Shown here: positions 45,131-54,342 of the stretch, piece by piece
How positions within the stretch are numbered: the first letter of the stretch is position 1
Layout: the number at the start of each line of letters is the position of its first letter
Assembly (NCBI RefSeq): GCF_016907515.1
Contig: NZ_JAFBBY010000001.1
Span: 1,488,001 to 1,552,000, forward strand
Direction: 5' to 3'
Length of the DNA stretch: 64,000 nucleotides
Origin: Nocardioides nitrophenolicus
Lineage (GTDB): Bacteria > Actinomycetota > Actinomycetes > Propionibacteriales > Nocardioidaceae
Made by a program: the position numbers and the translations under genes
The notes under the pieces: generated by a model
The model's database searches: none
Told to the model about the DNA's origin: nothing
What the model saw: only the letters and a program-made list of their open reading frames with translations

Positions 45131-45978
45131 CAGGCGTCACCGGGCTCGTCGCCGAGCGCGATCGGGACGCCGACCAGGGAGCCATACTCGGTCCACGAGC
45201 CGTCGTAGTTCTTGACGTTCTTCTTGCCGAGCAGCTCCTGCAGCACGAACCAGGTCAGCGAGGAGCGCTCGCCGATGCGGCACAGCGCGATGGTGTCCTT
45301 GTCCTCGTCGAAGCCGACCTCGGCGTACAGCGCCTGCAGCTCCTCGTCGGACTTGAAGGTGCCGTCGTCGTTGGCGTTCTTGCTCCACGGGACGTTGACC
45401 GAGGTCGGGATGTGGCCGGCGCGCTGCGACTGCTCCTGCGGGAGGTGGGCCGGGGCGAGCAGGCGACCGGCATACTCGTCGGGGCTGCGCACGTCGACCA
45501 GGTTCTGGGCGCCGATCGCGGCGACGACGTCGTCACGGAAGGCCCGGATGGAGCGGTCCTGCTCCTGGGCGACGTACGTCGTGGCGGCGCGGGTCGGCAG
45601 CTCGTCGGTGAGCTCGCGGCTGTCGAGCTCCCACTTCTTGCGGCCGCCGTCCATCAGCTTGACGTCCTGGTGGCCGTACAGCTTGAAGTACCAGTAGGCG
45701 TAGGCGGCGAACCAGTTGTTGTTGCCGCCGTAGAGGATCACGGTGTCGTCGTTGGCGACGCCGCGCGAGGACAGGAGCGCCTCGAACTGCTCCTTGTTGA
45801 CGAAGTCGCGACGGACCTGGTCCTGGAGGTCGGTGGTCCAGTCGAGCTTGATGGCGCCCGGGATGTGACCCTTGTCGTAGGCCGTGGTGTCCTCGTCGAC
45901 CTCGATGACGACGACCTTGTCGGTGCCGAGGTTGTCCTCGACCCACTGGGTGGAGACGAGCGAATTCTCGCGGCTCAT
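45130..45978 (-). CDS. Thiosulfate sulfurtransferase (tandem rhodanese)
   Basis: Two rhodanese domains in 282 aa. The first is inactive (YGGNNNWFAAYAYW, no Cys) and the second carries the active loop CRIGERSS with Cys233. It moves sulfane sulfur from thiosulfate or a related donor. Homologue of mycobacterial CysA2/SseA. AGAAGGAATCACC precedes the ATG. The 165-bp leader between this ATG and the Cys-containing leader peptide holds a small hairpin (CTGCTCG / CGAGCAG), which could belong to an attenuation device. Confidence 0.88.
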   Translation of the reverse strand: MSRENSLVSTQWVEDNLGTDKVVVIEVDEDTTAYDKGHIPGAIKLDWTTDLQDQVRRDFVNKEQFEALLSSRGVANDDTVILYGGNNNWFAAYAYWYFKLYGHQDVKLMDGGRKKWELDSRELTDELPTRAATTYVAQEQDRSIRAFRDDVVAAIGAQNLVDVRSPDEYAGRLLAPAHLPQEQSQRAGHIPTSVNVPWSKNANDDGTFKSDEELQALYAEVGFDEDKDTIALCRIGERSSLTWFVLQELLGKKNVKNYDGSWTEYGSLVGVPIALGDEPGDA

Positions 45979-46143
45979 GGTGATTCCTTCTGATGGTTGC
46001 GATGTGCGGTACGACGGACGATGCTGCGGCGCCTGCTCGTGGACGAGCAGCACGACGAACGCACAGGACGACGCCTGGGCGCGCGACAGCGCCACGGAGA
46101 CGACGGGTGAGCCGGTGCGGAGACCGGGAGACTCAGCGACCCG

Positions 46144-46224
46144 TCAGCAGGGTCGACACAGCGCCGAGCTGACGCGGCAGTTGTCCACCGCGCGCCGCTT
46201 GGTCAGCAGCAGAGTCGTCGACAT
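46144..46224 (-). CDS. Cysteine-containing leader peptide (26 codons) upstream of the sulfurtransferase
   Basis: Short frame starting MSTTLLLTKRRAVDNCR and ending with SSALCRPC, so three Cys codons, two of them among the last four codons. This is the conserved short leader-peptide type that precedes sulfur genes in actinobacteria; in mycobacteria Cys-rich short ORFs mediate cysteine-responsive attenuation. Its ATG lies 7 nt after a TAGGCT box, so it is leaderless. Stalling at the Cys codons when cysteine is low would raise expression of the downstream rhodanese-sseC operon; this mechanism is inferred from the mycobacterial case. Confidence 0.85.
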   Translation of the reverse strand: MSTTLLLTKRRAVDNCRVSSALCRPC

Positions 46225-46231
46225 GGGAGAG

Positions 46232-46260
46232 AGCCTAGGCGGCTTTCGCGGATCCACGAA
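46232..46260 (-). promoter_or_regulatory. Promoter of the leader peptide-sulfurtransferase operon
   Basis: Minus strand: -35 TTCGTG (46255-46260), 17-nt spacer, -10 TAGGCT (46232-46237), then 7 nt to the leader-peptide ATG. Confidence 0.6.
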
Positions 46261-46303
46261 CTCGGCTTCCCAAATGGCGAGACGCATGTCCGGATGATGA
46301 GAA

Positions 46304-46341
46304 CGCCGCCCGACGGGACCGGTGGGTCCCGCCGGGCGGCG
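46304..46341 (-). terminator. Terminator after the LamG-phosphoesterase gene
   Basis: 17-bp stem with one mismatch (46304-46320 and 46325-46341) and a 4-nt loop, 21 bp after the stop codon at 46363. Confidence 0.7.
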
Positions 46342-46362
46342 GTCATCGGGAGGTGCGTCGGG

Positions 46363-49300
46363 TCAGCGCTTGCGCACCGTGAACACCGCCTTGTCGCCCG
46401 CGTAGGCCGTGCTGCCGGCGTACCTCGCCTTCACCTTCCACGACCCCGGCTTGAGCCGCACCTTGCAGGTCGCGACACCGGCGTCGATCGTCGCGGTGCA
46501 CAGGGTGCGCCCGCCGCTGCGGAAGACCACCTGGCCGGTGGCGCCCGCGGCGACCCTGGCCCGCAGCACGACCTTCTTGCCCTTCGCCAGCGAGCCCGGC
46601 TTCGCCTTGGCCTTCAGGCCCGGGTCCGCCTTGGCCGCGTCCGCGACCTTCAGCACGAAGGAGCGCTGCGCCTCCCGGTGGGCCTCGTCACCGTCGTAGA
46701 GCGCGGTGACCACGTAGTCGCCCGGGGGCGGCAGCATCCGCACCACGCAGGTCGCGGCGCCTCCGGAGACGGTCGCCTCGCACAGGACCTCCTCACCGTT
46801 GAGGAAGCGGACCTGGCCGGTGGCTCCGCTCGGGCCGACCTGCGCGCTCAGCGTGAGGTCGGTGCCGAAGGTGGCGTTCGTGTTGGCCACCGTGACCGTC
46901 GTGACGGCCCGGGAGTCGACGGGCTCGACCACCTGGACCACGCGGTGCGCGATCGCCTGGTTGCCGTTGGCGTCGGCGACGACATAGGTGAGCGCGTAGC
47001 TGCCCGCCTTCGCCGTGTCGACCACTCCGATCGGCTGGACCTCGGCGCTGAGGTCACCGTCGACGTTGTCCGTCGCCGTGACGCCCGCCTTCGGGTCGAA
47101 GGCGTCTCCCACCGTCAGCGTGGTGCCCTCCGGCACCGAGATGACGGGGGCGGTGACGTCGGTGCCGGCGGCGGTGGCGCGGAAGACCGTGCCGAACTGC
47201 CGGATCGAGCCGATCCGCTCGCCCGACGCCGTCTCGCTCTCCGCGGTCCACGCGTAGACCTCGCCCTCGACCCGCTCGGCCCAGGAGACGGTCGCCGGCC
47301 AGCCCGACTTCGCCGTCTGTACGCCGATCACCCGGTCGGTCGGGGTGACCACCGTCAGGCCGTCGGTCGAGAAGGTCGTCGTCCGGCTGGACAGGTCGAC
47401 CGGGAGGGTCAGGTTGTCCTCGGCGCCGTTGTAGCGCTTGCGGTCGTCGTACTCGCTCGCGCCGAAGTCCTCGAAGTGCGGCGAGTAGGTGTCGATGCTG
47501 ACCTCGGCGCGGTCGACGTCGAACTGCAGCAGTCGCAGCCAGCTGGCGCCGAACTGGAGCAGGTCGCTCGCCTTGTGGTCGGCGGCGCCGTCGCCGTCGA
47601 GGTCGATGTTGCCGGAGGCGTCGACCTTGTCGGGCCACAGCTCGGCCGCGGGCACCTTGTAGAACTGGTAGTCCGCCAGCAGCTCGACGACGTTGTGCTG
47701 CACCGTCGCGCCGACGCCCGTCTTCAGGTTGGTCCCGACGCCGTGCTCGTGGCCGGCGAGGATCAAGAAGACGTTCGGGTTCGCGGTGACCACCTCGTCG
47801 TACAGCTTCGAGCCGTCGCCCGAGAAGCTCGCGCCACGGCCGTCCTTGGCCGTCGAGGGTGCGATGTAGGCGTGGGTCAGCAGGATGCCGTTGCGGTCGG
47901 GGTAGCGCTCGAACACCGAGCTGGCCCAGTCCGCCTCCTGCTGGGTTACGCCGTAGGACAGCCCGACCGCGACGAAGTCCAGGCCGCCGGCCGAGAACAG
48001 GACGTAGTTGTTCTGGTTGTCCTCACCCGGCGTGCTGACGTTGCCCTGGCTGTCGGTCGTCTCGTCCCACGCGTGGTACGACGCGCCGGCCGGCCACGAC
48101 TTCGAGACCTCGTAGTAGCGGTCCGGACCGTAGTACTGGTTGAACCGGGAGCCCGGCCCGGTCTCGTTGCCGAGCTGGTTGTCGTGGTTGCCCGCGATCA
48201 CCTGGTTGGGGATGCCCGAGGAGTCGAGCGTCTCCTGGGCGCTGGAGGTGAACTGGAACTCGCGGGTGACCTGCTCGTCGAGGCCCGGGTAGAGCAGCCC
48301 GCCGCTGCCGTTGGTCGCGAGCGGGTTGTAGTAGTCGTTCTCGATGATGTCGCCGGTGTGCCCGGCCCACTTGATCTTGCGGGGCCCGGCCTGCTCGGCG
48401 ATCCACTCGGTGGTGGCCCGGTAGGCCCGGTCCCAGATCGCCCGCTCCTCCTCCTTCATCACGTCCGAGGGCTCGGCGGTGCCGTCCCAGTCGTCGTAGG
48501 TGCCACCCGCGGCGCCCTCGGCGAGGTACTGGGTGTCGGTGAAGTGGGCCAGCGAGAAGTCGTAGTCCTCCGGGTCCTCGAACCGGTCCTTGACGTCGGG
48601 CACCGCGGCCTTCTCGTCGCGCGGGGCGAGGTCGTCGGCGAACGGGTCGGTGCCGAGCACCAGCAGGTGGACCGTGCCGTCGTCGACGAGCGCCGGGCGG
48701 AGCGCGGCGTTGAGGACGGTGTCGCCGTCCTGGACGCCGCGGGCGGTGGCGAGCACCACCCAGGCCGCGGTCTCGGCGTTCCAGGCACGCAGGGTGACCG
48801 ACCGCTCGGGGTCGACGACGCCCTTCCAGACGACCTGCTGACCGGTCACCGCCGGGCCGACCTCGACGTCGAAGCGCTGGAACGGGAGGTCCCCGCTGGT
48901 CGCGCTGGACGTCGCCTCCTCGTCGTCGGGCACCAGCCGGCCGGTGATCGGCTGCTCCTGCTCGTGCTCGAACTCGAGGGTGGTCGGGACCTTCTTCACG
49001 ACGCCCTGGACGCCGCCGTCGGCGACGGTCGCGGTGGCCTCGCGGAAGGTGGTGGTGACCTCGCCGCCGTCGGGGCTGGTCGCGATCGCGGAGAGCTGGA
49101 CCACGCCCTTCCCCTCGCCGGCGCCGGTGCCGCCACCGGTCGGGATGGTGTCGGACTCGAACGGGATGGTGAACGCGACGTCCTTGCCGAACACGTCGAC
49201 CGCGGTGGCGGTGAGCGTGTGCGCCCCGGCTCGCAGGCCGGCGCCGATCAGGTCGCCCTCGGCGACCGGCTTGCCGTCGAGCAGGTAGGTCCAGCCGGTG

Positions 49301-50841
49301 GCGTTGTCCTCGTGCGCGATGTCGAGGTCGAGCTCGACGGGCGAGGAGAGGTGCGCTCCGGCCGCGGGCACCGAGCCGGTGAGCCGCACGCCGGCGTCCG
49401 GGTGCTCGCCGAAGGCCGCGATGTCGAGCGCGCGGACCTCGGTCTCGTTGAGCGCCCGGCCGTAGATGCGGGCGTTGGCGATCTTGCCCTTGGTGTAGAA
49501 CTGCGCGCCGGCGTTGGGGCCCGAGTCGGCGCCGACGGTCCAGGCCCGCGCGGTGGCGGCGGGCAGGGTCAGCGCGCCGGTCGCGGGGGTGGTCGCGGCG
49601 AGCACGCCGTCGACGTACAGCCTCAGCTCGGTGCCGGTCCACACGCCGACGACGTGGTACCAGCGCTGGGCGGTGATGGTGGCGCGGGCGGTCTTGTAGC
49701 CGCCGCCGATGTGCGCCATCAGGCCGACCTTGTCGTCGTTGACGTAGATCGAGTAGCCGCCGGCCTCCTTGCCGGAGCACAGGTCCACCTCGGCGGACGG
49801 CGGCAGCGCGCCGGTGTAGCGGAAGGTGCACTCGATGCTGACGGCGTTGCTGATCTCGCCCCAGTGCGGCGTGAGCGCGTAGCCGTACGCGTCGTCGCCG
49901 TCGAGGCTGACGACGTCGCGGTCCAGCGCGGCGTCGTGGCCGATCGTCGGACTGCCGAAGGTCTTCACCGCGAGGTCGCGGACCCGGTCCTTCGGGGTGC
50001 CGTCGGCGAAGTCGACGTCGAGGACGTCGGCCGTCGGGGTCGGCACGGCGGTGTCCCACTGGGCCGCGAGCGCCTTCACCTCCTGGTCCGTGACCGGGCG
50101 GGAGAACACGCCGGACGCCGCGAAGGTGCTGGGCGGTGCCGGCTGGCCGACGCCGGTCGGGCTGGCGTCCGCGCCGACGATGAAGCGCCGGGCGGTCGCC
50201 ACCGGGAAGGTGAGCGCACCGGTCGCGGCGGTGGTCTGGGCGAGCTGGCCGTTGACGTAGAGCCGGATCTGGCTGCCGTCCCAGGTCGCGACCGCGTGGT
50301 ACCAGCGGTTGCCCTCGATCGGCGTCAGCGCGCTCTTGTAGGCGCCACCGATGTGCGCCATGAACCCGAGGTTGCCACCGGTGACGTACATCGAGATGCC
50401 GCCGGCCTCCTTGTCGGAGCACAGGTCCTTCTCGTTGGCCACCGGCATCGCGGTGTCGATGCGGAACACGCACTCGACGCTGACCCCGGTCGTCAGCTTG
50501 CTCCACTGGTCCTCGAACGGGAAGCCGACGGCGTCGTCGACGCCGTCGACGGTCATCACCGGGCCCTGCCGGGCATCGGTGCCGAAGGTCGGGGTGCCGT
50601 AGGTGATCGGTGCCAGCGACTGGGCGGCGTCGGCGGGGGCGCCACCGGCGAACGAGACGTCGAGGACGTCGGGGACGGGGGCCGGCTCGGCGGTGGCCGC
50701 CACCGGGACGTCCGGCGCCAGCGCCGGCGCGGTGGGCGGGGCGGCCTGGCCCGGGGCGGCCATCAGGCCACTCGTGGCGACGGCTGCCGCGACCACGGTG
50801 GTCGCGAGCAGCCGGAGCCTGTGCATCGGTCGTGCGGGCAC
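46363..50841 (-). CDS. Large secreted protein: two LamG-like domains, calcineurin-like phosphoesterase, Ig-like repeats
   Basis: Exported protein of 1492 aa. Signal peptide about 1-34. Two LamG/concanavalin-like domains (about 55-255 and 275-470), each with a GFMAHIGG or GLMAHIGG strand, probably sugar-binding. A linker region follows, then a metallophosphoesterase (about 755-1110) with HFTDTQY, GHTGDIIEN, IAGNHDNQ, LLTHAYIAPS and GHEHGVG, the full set of metal-site motifs. Then a DUF5011-type domain (about 1225-1300) and two Ig-like repeats with paired Cys. The GTG at 50841 has AGGAG 7 nt upstream. Natural substrate unknown; extracellular phosphate release or wall glycopolymer turnover is plausible. 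Confidence 0.85.
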   Translation of the reverse strand: MPARPMHRLRLLATTVVAAAVATSGLMAAPGQAAPPTAPALAPDVPVAATAEPAPVPDVLDVSFAGGAPADAAQSLAPITYGTPTFGTDARQGPVMTVDGVDDAVGFPFEDQWSKLTTGVSVECVFRIDTAMPVANEKDLCSDKEAGGISMYVTGGNLGFMAHIGGAYKSALTPIEGNRWYHAVATWDGSQIRLYVNGQLAQTTAATGALTFPVATARRFIVGADASPTGVGQPAPPSTFAASGVFSRPVTDQEVKALAAQWDTAVPTPTADVLDVDFADGTPKDRVRDLAVKTFGSPTIGHDAALDRDVVSLDGDDAYGYALTPHWGEISNAVSIECTFRYTGALPPSAEVDLCSGKEAGGYSIYVNDDKVGLMAHIGGGYKTARATITAQRWYHVVGVWTGTELRLYVDGVLAATTPATGALTLPAATARAWTVGADSGPNAGAQFYTKGKIANARIYGRALNETEVRALDIAAFGEHPDAGVRLTGSVPAAGAHLSSPVELDLDIAHEDNATGWTYLLDGKPVAEGDLIGAGLRAGAHTLTATAVDVFGKDVAFTIPFESDTIPTGGGTGAGEGKGVVQLSAIATSPDGGEVTTTFREATATVADGGVQGVVKKVPTTLEFEHEQEQPITGRLVPDDEEATSSATSGDLPFQRFDVEVGPAVTGQQVVWKGVVDPERSVTLRAWNAETAAWVVLATARGVQDGDTVLNAALRPALVDDGTVHLLVLGTDPFADDLAPRDEKAAVPDVKDRFEDPEDYDFSLAHFTDTQYLAEGAAGGTYDDWDGTAEPSDVMKEEERAIWDRAYRATTEWIAEQAGPRKIKWAGHTGDIIENDYYNPLATNGSGGLLYPGLDEQVTREFQFTSSAQETLDSSGIPNQVIAGNHDNQLGNETGPGSRFNQYYGPDRYYEVSKSWPAGASYHAWDETTDSQGNVSTPGEDNQNNYVLFSAGGLDFVAVGLSYGVTQQEADWASSVFERYPDRNGILLTHAYIAPSTAKDGRGASFSGDGSKLYDEVVTANPNVFLILAGHEHGVGTNLKTGVGATVQHNVVELLADYQFYKVPAAELWPDKVDASGNIDLDGDGAADHKASDLLQFGASWLRLLQFDVDRAEVSIDTYSPHFEDFGASEYDDRKRYNGAEDNLTLPVDLSSRTTTFSTDGLTVVTPTDRVIGVQTAKSGWPATVSWAERVEGEVYAWTAESETASGERIGSIRQFGTVFRATAAGTDVTAPVISVPEGTTLTVGDAFDPKAGVTATDNVDGDLSAEVQPIGVVDTAKAGSYALTYVVADANGNQAIAHRVVQVVEPVDSRAVTTVTVANTNATFGTDLTLSAQVGPSGATGQVRFLNGEEVLCEATVSGGAATCVVRMLPPPGDYVVTALYDGDEAHREAQRSFVLKVADAAKADPGLKAKAKPGSLAKGKKVVLRARVAAGATGQVVFRSGGRTLCTATIDAGVATCKVRLKPGSWKVKARYAGSTAYAGDKAVFTVRKR

Positions 50842-50852
50842 GACGGTTCTCC

Positions 50853-51491
50853 TCAGGGGTGGGGGGTGGGGGTGACGGTTGCCTGACGCCGGCGCCGGGC
50901 CACGAGGGTCCCGAGCACGGCGACGAGGAGCGCGGCGCCGAGAACGCCGCCGATCTGGAGGGCAGCGCTGCTGCCGGTGTGGGTGGTGTCGCCGCTGGTG
51001 GCCGTGGCCGTGCCGCCGAGCGACCAGTCGTGGCTGGCCGCGTCGCTGCCGTAGACCTGGTGCTGGCCGTCCGGGCCGGTCGCGAGGGTGCGGTACGCCG
51101 GGTGCAGGTCGGTGAGCGTGGTGACCTCGACGCTCGCGGCCGCCACCGGTCCGGCGCAGCTGAAGACGAGGTCGGCGCCGTCGGCGATCAGGTCGCCGGA
51201 CTCGGCGAGCTGCCCCGGGCACTGCTCGCCGGCGGAGCTCACCGCGACGTGGTCGAGCAGGTAGGTCTCGACCTGCGGCGCCCGCTGGACGAGCGCCGCG
51301 TCGCCGTCGTCGTACGTGATCGCCCCGTCGAGGAGCACCCGGTCCTCGGGCAGCACCCCCAGCTCGATCCCGAGCAGGGTGAGGTCGTCGGCGGCGCCGA
51401 CCTTCCAGGTGACGTGGACGACCGCGGGGTCGGCGGGGTCGGCGGAGATGTCGACGGTCTGCGGGTCGCCGAAGGGGTGCGCGGCGATCAC
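50853..51491 (-). CDS. Surface protein with C-terminal membrane anchor, no visible signal peptide (hypothetical)
   Basis: Protein of 212 aa: beta-rich body with two Cys, a hydrophobic helix near the end (LQIGGVLGAALLVAVLGTLV) followed by RRRR, the pattern of an outside domain with an inside tail. The N-terminus VIAAHPFGDPQ looks like the mature end of an exported protein (AHPxG), yet no signal peptide precedes it. GTG start overlaps the NicO stop by 4 bp. It may need the upstream gene for export, or the start may be hidden by a frameshift. Family not recognised with certainty. Confidence 0.6.
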   Translation of the reverse strand: MIAAHPFGDPQTVDISADPADPAVVHVTWKVGAADDLTLLGIELGVLPEDRVLLDGAITYDDGDAALVQRAPQVETYLLDHVAVSSAGEQCPGQLAESGDLIADGADLVFSCAGPVAAASVEVTTLTDLHPAYRTLATGPDGQHQVYGSDAASHDWSLGGTATATSGDTTHTGSSAALQIGGVLGAALLVAVLGTLVARRRRQATVTPTPHP

Positions 51492-52255
51492 GCGGCGCCC
51501 GCCAGCCGGCCGAGCGCCGCGGTGGTGACCACGCAGCCGATCACGGTGATGCTGGCCGCGGCGAGCACCGGCGCGACCCGGGTCGCCGCGGTGATCAGGG
51601 CGCGCGACTCCGCGGCGCGCACGACGAGTCCGCGTCCGGCCAGGGCCAGCAGGCCCACCCCGAACAGCACGGTGGCGAGCCCGAGGCCGAAGGCGACGAC
51701 CAGCAGCAGCGCGAACCCGGAGCGGCCGGTGAAGATGCCGGTCACCAGGACCAGGAAGGCCGCCGGCGAGGGGGTCAGCCCGCCGGACATCCCGAGCAGG
51801 ACCAGCCCGGGACGGCTGGGCCCCTCGCCGTGCCCGTGCCCGTGGCCGTGCCCATGTCCGTGCCCGTGACCATGTCCGTGGCCGTGCCCATGTCCGTGTC
51901 CGCGGAGGTGCCTGCGGAACAGCCAGACCCCGACGCCGACCACCATCAGCCCGGCGGCCAGCTGCAGTCCGCTGGTCAGCCGCTCCAGGGACAGCAGGTC
52001 CGAGAGCGACAGGAAGGTCCAGGCGACGGCCACGACGAGCACCGAGAGGGTGTGCATGATCGCGACCGACGCGCCGAGCCAGGCCGCGTCACGCACCTTG
52101 CCGTCCGACCCGACGAGGTACGCCGCCGCCAGGCTCTTGCCGTGGCCGGGGCCGACCGCGTGCGCGGCACCGGCCGCGAAGGCGAGCAGGAAGGCGACCG
52201 GGACGAACCCGGGCGCGCCGACGAGATCGACCAACCGGTCGTCGAGGGAGGGCAC
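51488..52255 (-). CDS. NicO/RcnA-type nickel/cobalt transporter with His-Gly loop
   Basis: Membrane protein of 255 aa with six hydrophobic helices. Family signature HAVGPGHGKSLAAAYLVGS lies in helix 1-2 and SGGLTPSPAAFLVLV in the middle. The loop between (about residues 117-143) is a run of about twelve His-Gly pairs, coded by a simple CATGGCCACGG-like repeat, a metal-binding loop as in RcnA/HupE relatives. Nickel or cobalt export or uptake is likely; direction is not evident. GTG start at 52255. The preceding gap of about 100 bp must hold its promoter. Confidence 0.85.
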   Translation of the reverse strand: MPSLDDRLVDLVGAPGFVPVAFLLAFAAGAAHAVGPGHGKSLAAAYLVGSDGKVRDAAWLGASVAIMHTLSVLVVAVAWTFLSLSDLLSLERLTSGLQLAAGLMVVGVGVWLFRRHLRGHGHGHGHGHGHGHGHGHGHGHGHGEGPSRPGLVLLGMSGGLTPSPAAFLVLVTGIFTGRSGFALLLVVAFGLGLATVLFGVGLLALAGRGLVVRAAESRALITAATRVAPVLAAASITVIGCVVTTAALGRLAGAA

Positions 52256-52361
52256 GGGCAGTCATGCTCGCCCCGCCCGGTGACGTCAACGCCGTTGATC
52301 GATGACTCCGCGGTGACCCGAAGGTAAAGAGACGGGTGAGCCCTCACCACATCGGTCGCGG

Positions 52362-54203
52362 TCAGCGGGTGTGGCAGGCCGAGGATGCCGTGGCGTTCGA
52401 CGTGCCGGGCGCCGCGCCGGGCGACATCTCCAGGCGCGGGTCCGCCTCGTCGCCCTTCGCGGTGCGGAGCTGGACGTCGACCTTCCGGGACTGGCCGGGG
52501 TCGAGCAGGACGCCGATCGTCGCGACCTCGCGCCCGGCGTACGTCGTCACCGTCGGGTTGCCCGTGTCCTGGCCGTCGACGGTCACCTCCTCGACGGCGC
52601 CGCCGACGGGGGCGCTGACGTAGACGACGAGCAGCTGCTGACCGGGGTCGGTGCGGTTGCCGGGGAAGAACTCGCCGGTGATCGCGTCCGGCAGCTCGTC
52701 GGCGAGCGGGGGCGTGGCATTGGTGAAGGAGAGGGTGACGCCGAGCTGCTGGCGGCCGCCGGCGCAGGAGCGGGAGTAGAGGGTGGCCCGCTGGCGCAGG
52801 TAGTACTGCATCTTGGTCGGGCCCGCGTCGTTGACGTAGATGCCGACCAGGGGCGGGCCGTCGGTGCGGTCGACGAACTCCCCCGCGATGCTGGTGCCGG
52901 CGATCTCGCGCTGGGCGTCCTCGGCGAAGAAGTGCATCCGCACCCGCCCCTCCTCGACCCCGGTCACCAGCCCGCGGATCAGGTCCGCCGAGTCGCCCCG
53001 CCCGTCGGAGAAGACGTCGAAGACCGCCTTGGCGACCGCCTCCTGGTAGTCGCTCTGTGCCTGGGTGCCCGGGGTCAGGGCATAGATCTCGTTCTCGACC
53101 CGGCCGACCACGTTGGCCGCGTTCACCGGTGCGTAGCCGGGGACCGGGACCTCGCCGATCGCGGCGAGCAGGTACGACACCACCACCGGGTCGACGTACA
53201 GGACCCCGTCGAGGCGCTGGCCCTCGACCTGCTCCCAGCGCGCGCGGATCAGCTCGGAGGCGCGGGGGATGTCGGGGGTGAGGGTGGCGTCCACGCCGAC
53301 GGTGCCGAGGATCTCGCCGAAGAGCTGCTCCTCCTCCGTGCTCAGGGGCAGCACCGGGTGACCGGGGGTGGCGCCCAGCTCGGCCATGTCGACCTGCCGG
53401 ACGATGTCGACCTTGCCGTCGCGGGCGTGGATGAGCGACAGCGAGCCCGGGAGGCCGCCGCTGCTGCGCGACTCGGCGTTGTTCTGCAGGACCAGCAGGT
53501 AGTTGCGCGCCTCGCCCCTGCCGAGCAGGCGCGGGATCAGCCGGGAGGCGCGGTAGGTCGACTGCAGGGTGCCGCGCGCGTCGTCGACCAGGTCGCGCAG
53601 GCCGTCGAAGGCCGTCCGGATCGGACCGACGAAGCCGGCGGAGTCCACCACGGCCAACCGCCGGCTGGCCGTGTCGAACGCCTTCTCGCTGCGGGCGGCC
53701 GGCTCCTCGAGAGCGGCGATCCGGTCGAGCGGGAAGGTGTGCTGGACCGGCTGGAAGCTGTCGGCGGTGACCTGGTCGGCGGCGTCGACGACCGGAGTCA
53801 GCCCGTCACGGCCGACCGCGGCCAGCACCTCGGCGGCGGTCGCCACCCCCCGGGCGTCGTCGCCGAGCAGCGGCACCGCGCCGAAGACCGACCAGGTCAG
53901 GCCGTGCGTGGTGTCGTCGGCGGAGTCGGCCGCCGCCTGGTAGGCGCGCAGCGCGTCGCGGGCCCCGGCGGCGTCGCCCTGCACCAGGGCGTCGCGCATC
54001 AGCCGCGCCTGGTCGTCGACCTCCCGCAGGTCGCGAGCGGCGCCGCTGACCACCCACAGCGACCAGCCGAGCGCGACCACCACGACCGCGCCCACGCCGA
54101 TCGCGACCGTCCGGCGGGGGTGGCTCCGGGCGAACCGGCGTACCTGCCGCTGCAGCCGCCGGAAGCCGCGAGACCGGCGCCGACGCCGGATCTCGGGCGA
54201 CAT
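52362..54203 (-). CDS. DUF4012 domain membrane protein
   Basis: Protein of 613 aa with an Arg-rich head, one helix (about 36-57) and a large extracellular DUF4012 region (NYLLVLQNNAESRSSGGLPG near residue 230, typical of the family). DUF4012 genes often sit beside exopolysaccharide operons in actinobacteria, as here beside the Wzz/BY-kinase; function unknown. ATG 54203 has a TAGTCT box 7 nt upstream and no ribosome-binding site, so it is probably leaderless. Confidence 0.82.
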   Translation of the reverse strand: MSPEIRRRRRSRGFRRLQRQVRRFARSHPRRTVAIGVGAVVVVALGWSLWVVSGAARDLREVDDQARLMRDALVQGDAAGARDALRAYQAAADSADDTTHGLTWSVFGAVPLLGDDARGVATAAEVLAAVGRDGLTPVVDAADQVTADSFQPVQHTFPLDRIAALEEPAARSEKAFDTASRRLAVVDSAGFVGPIRTAFDGLRDLVDDARGTLQSTYRASRLIPRLLGRGEARNYLLVLQNNAESRSSGGLPGSLSLIHARDGKVDIVRQVDMAELGATPGHPVLPLSTEEEQLFGEILGTVGVDATLTPDIPRASELIRARWEQVEGQRLDGVLYVDPVVVSYLLAAIGEVPVPGYAPVNAANVVGRVENEIYALTPGTQAQSDYQEAVAKAVFDVFSDGRGDSADLIRGLVTGVEEGRVRMHFFAEDAQREIAGTSIAGEFVDRTDGPPLVGIYVNDAGPTKMQYYLRQRATLYSRSCAGGRQQLGVTLSFTNATPPLADELPDAITGEFFPGNRTDPGQQLLVVYVSAPVGGAVEEVTVDGQDTGNPTVTTYAGREVATIGVLLDPGQSRKVDVQLRTAKGDEADPRLEMSPGAAPGTSNATASSACHTR

Positions 54204-54210
54204 GCCCGCG

Positions 54211-54216
54211 AGACTA
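54211..54216 (-). promoter_or_regulatory. -10 box of the DUF4012 gene (leaderless start)
   Basis: TAGTCT on the minus strand, 7 nt before the ATG at 54203. Confidence 0.55.
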
Positions 54217-54342
54217 GCAGCGCGGGATTGGTGGGCATGGGACAGTGACCATCGACGGTCTGCAGCGTTGGGCACGGGGGCGGGAGCCTAGGATCGGCAG
54301 TCGGTCTGGCCGGTTATGCATGCCACAAACAAGGGACGGGAC

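Noticed and set aside
46294..50886. A 1530-codon open frame on the plus strand opposite the LamG-phosphoesterase gene
   Set aside because: It is a high-GC antisense shadow: the minus strand shows clear domains and signal peptide, while this frame is Arg/Gly/Val-rich with no known motif.
51827..51905. Short tandem GTGCCCGTGGCC-like repeat that could be mistaken for a CRISPR or satellite
   Set aside because: It is in frame and encodes the His-Gly loop of the NicO transporter.
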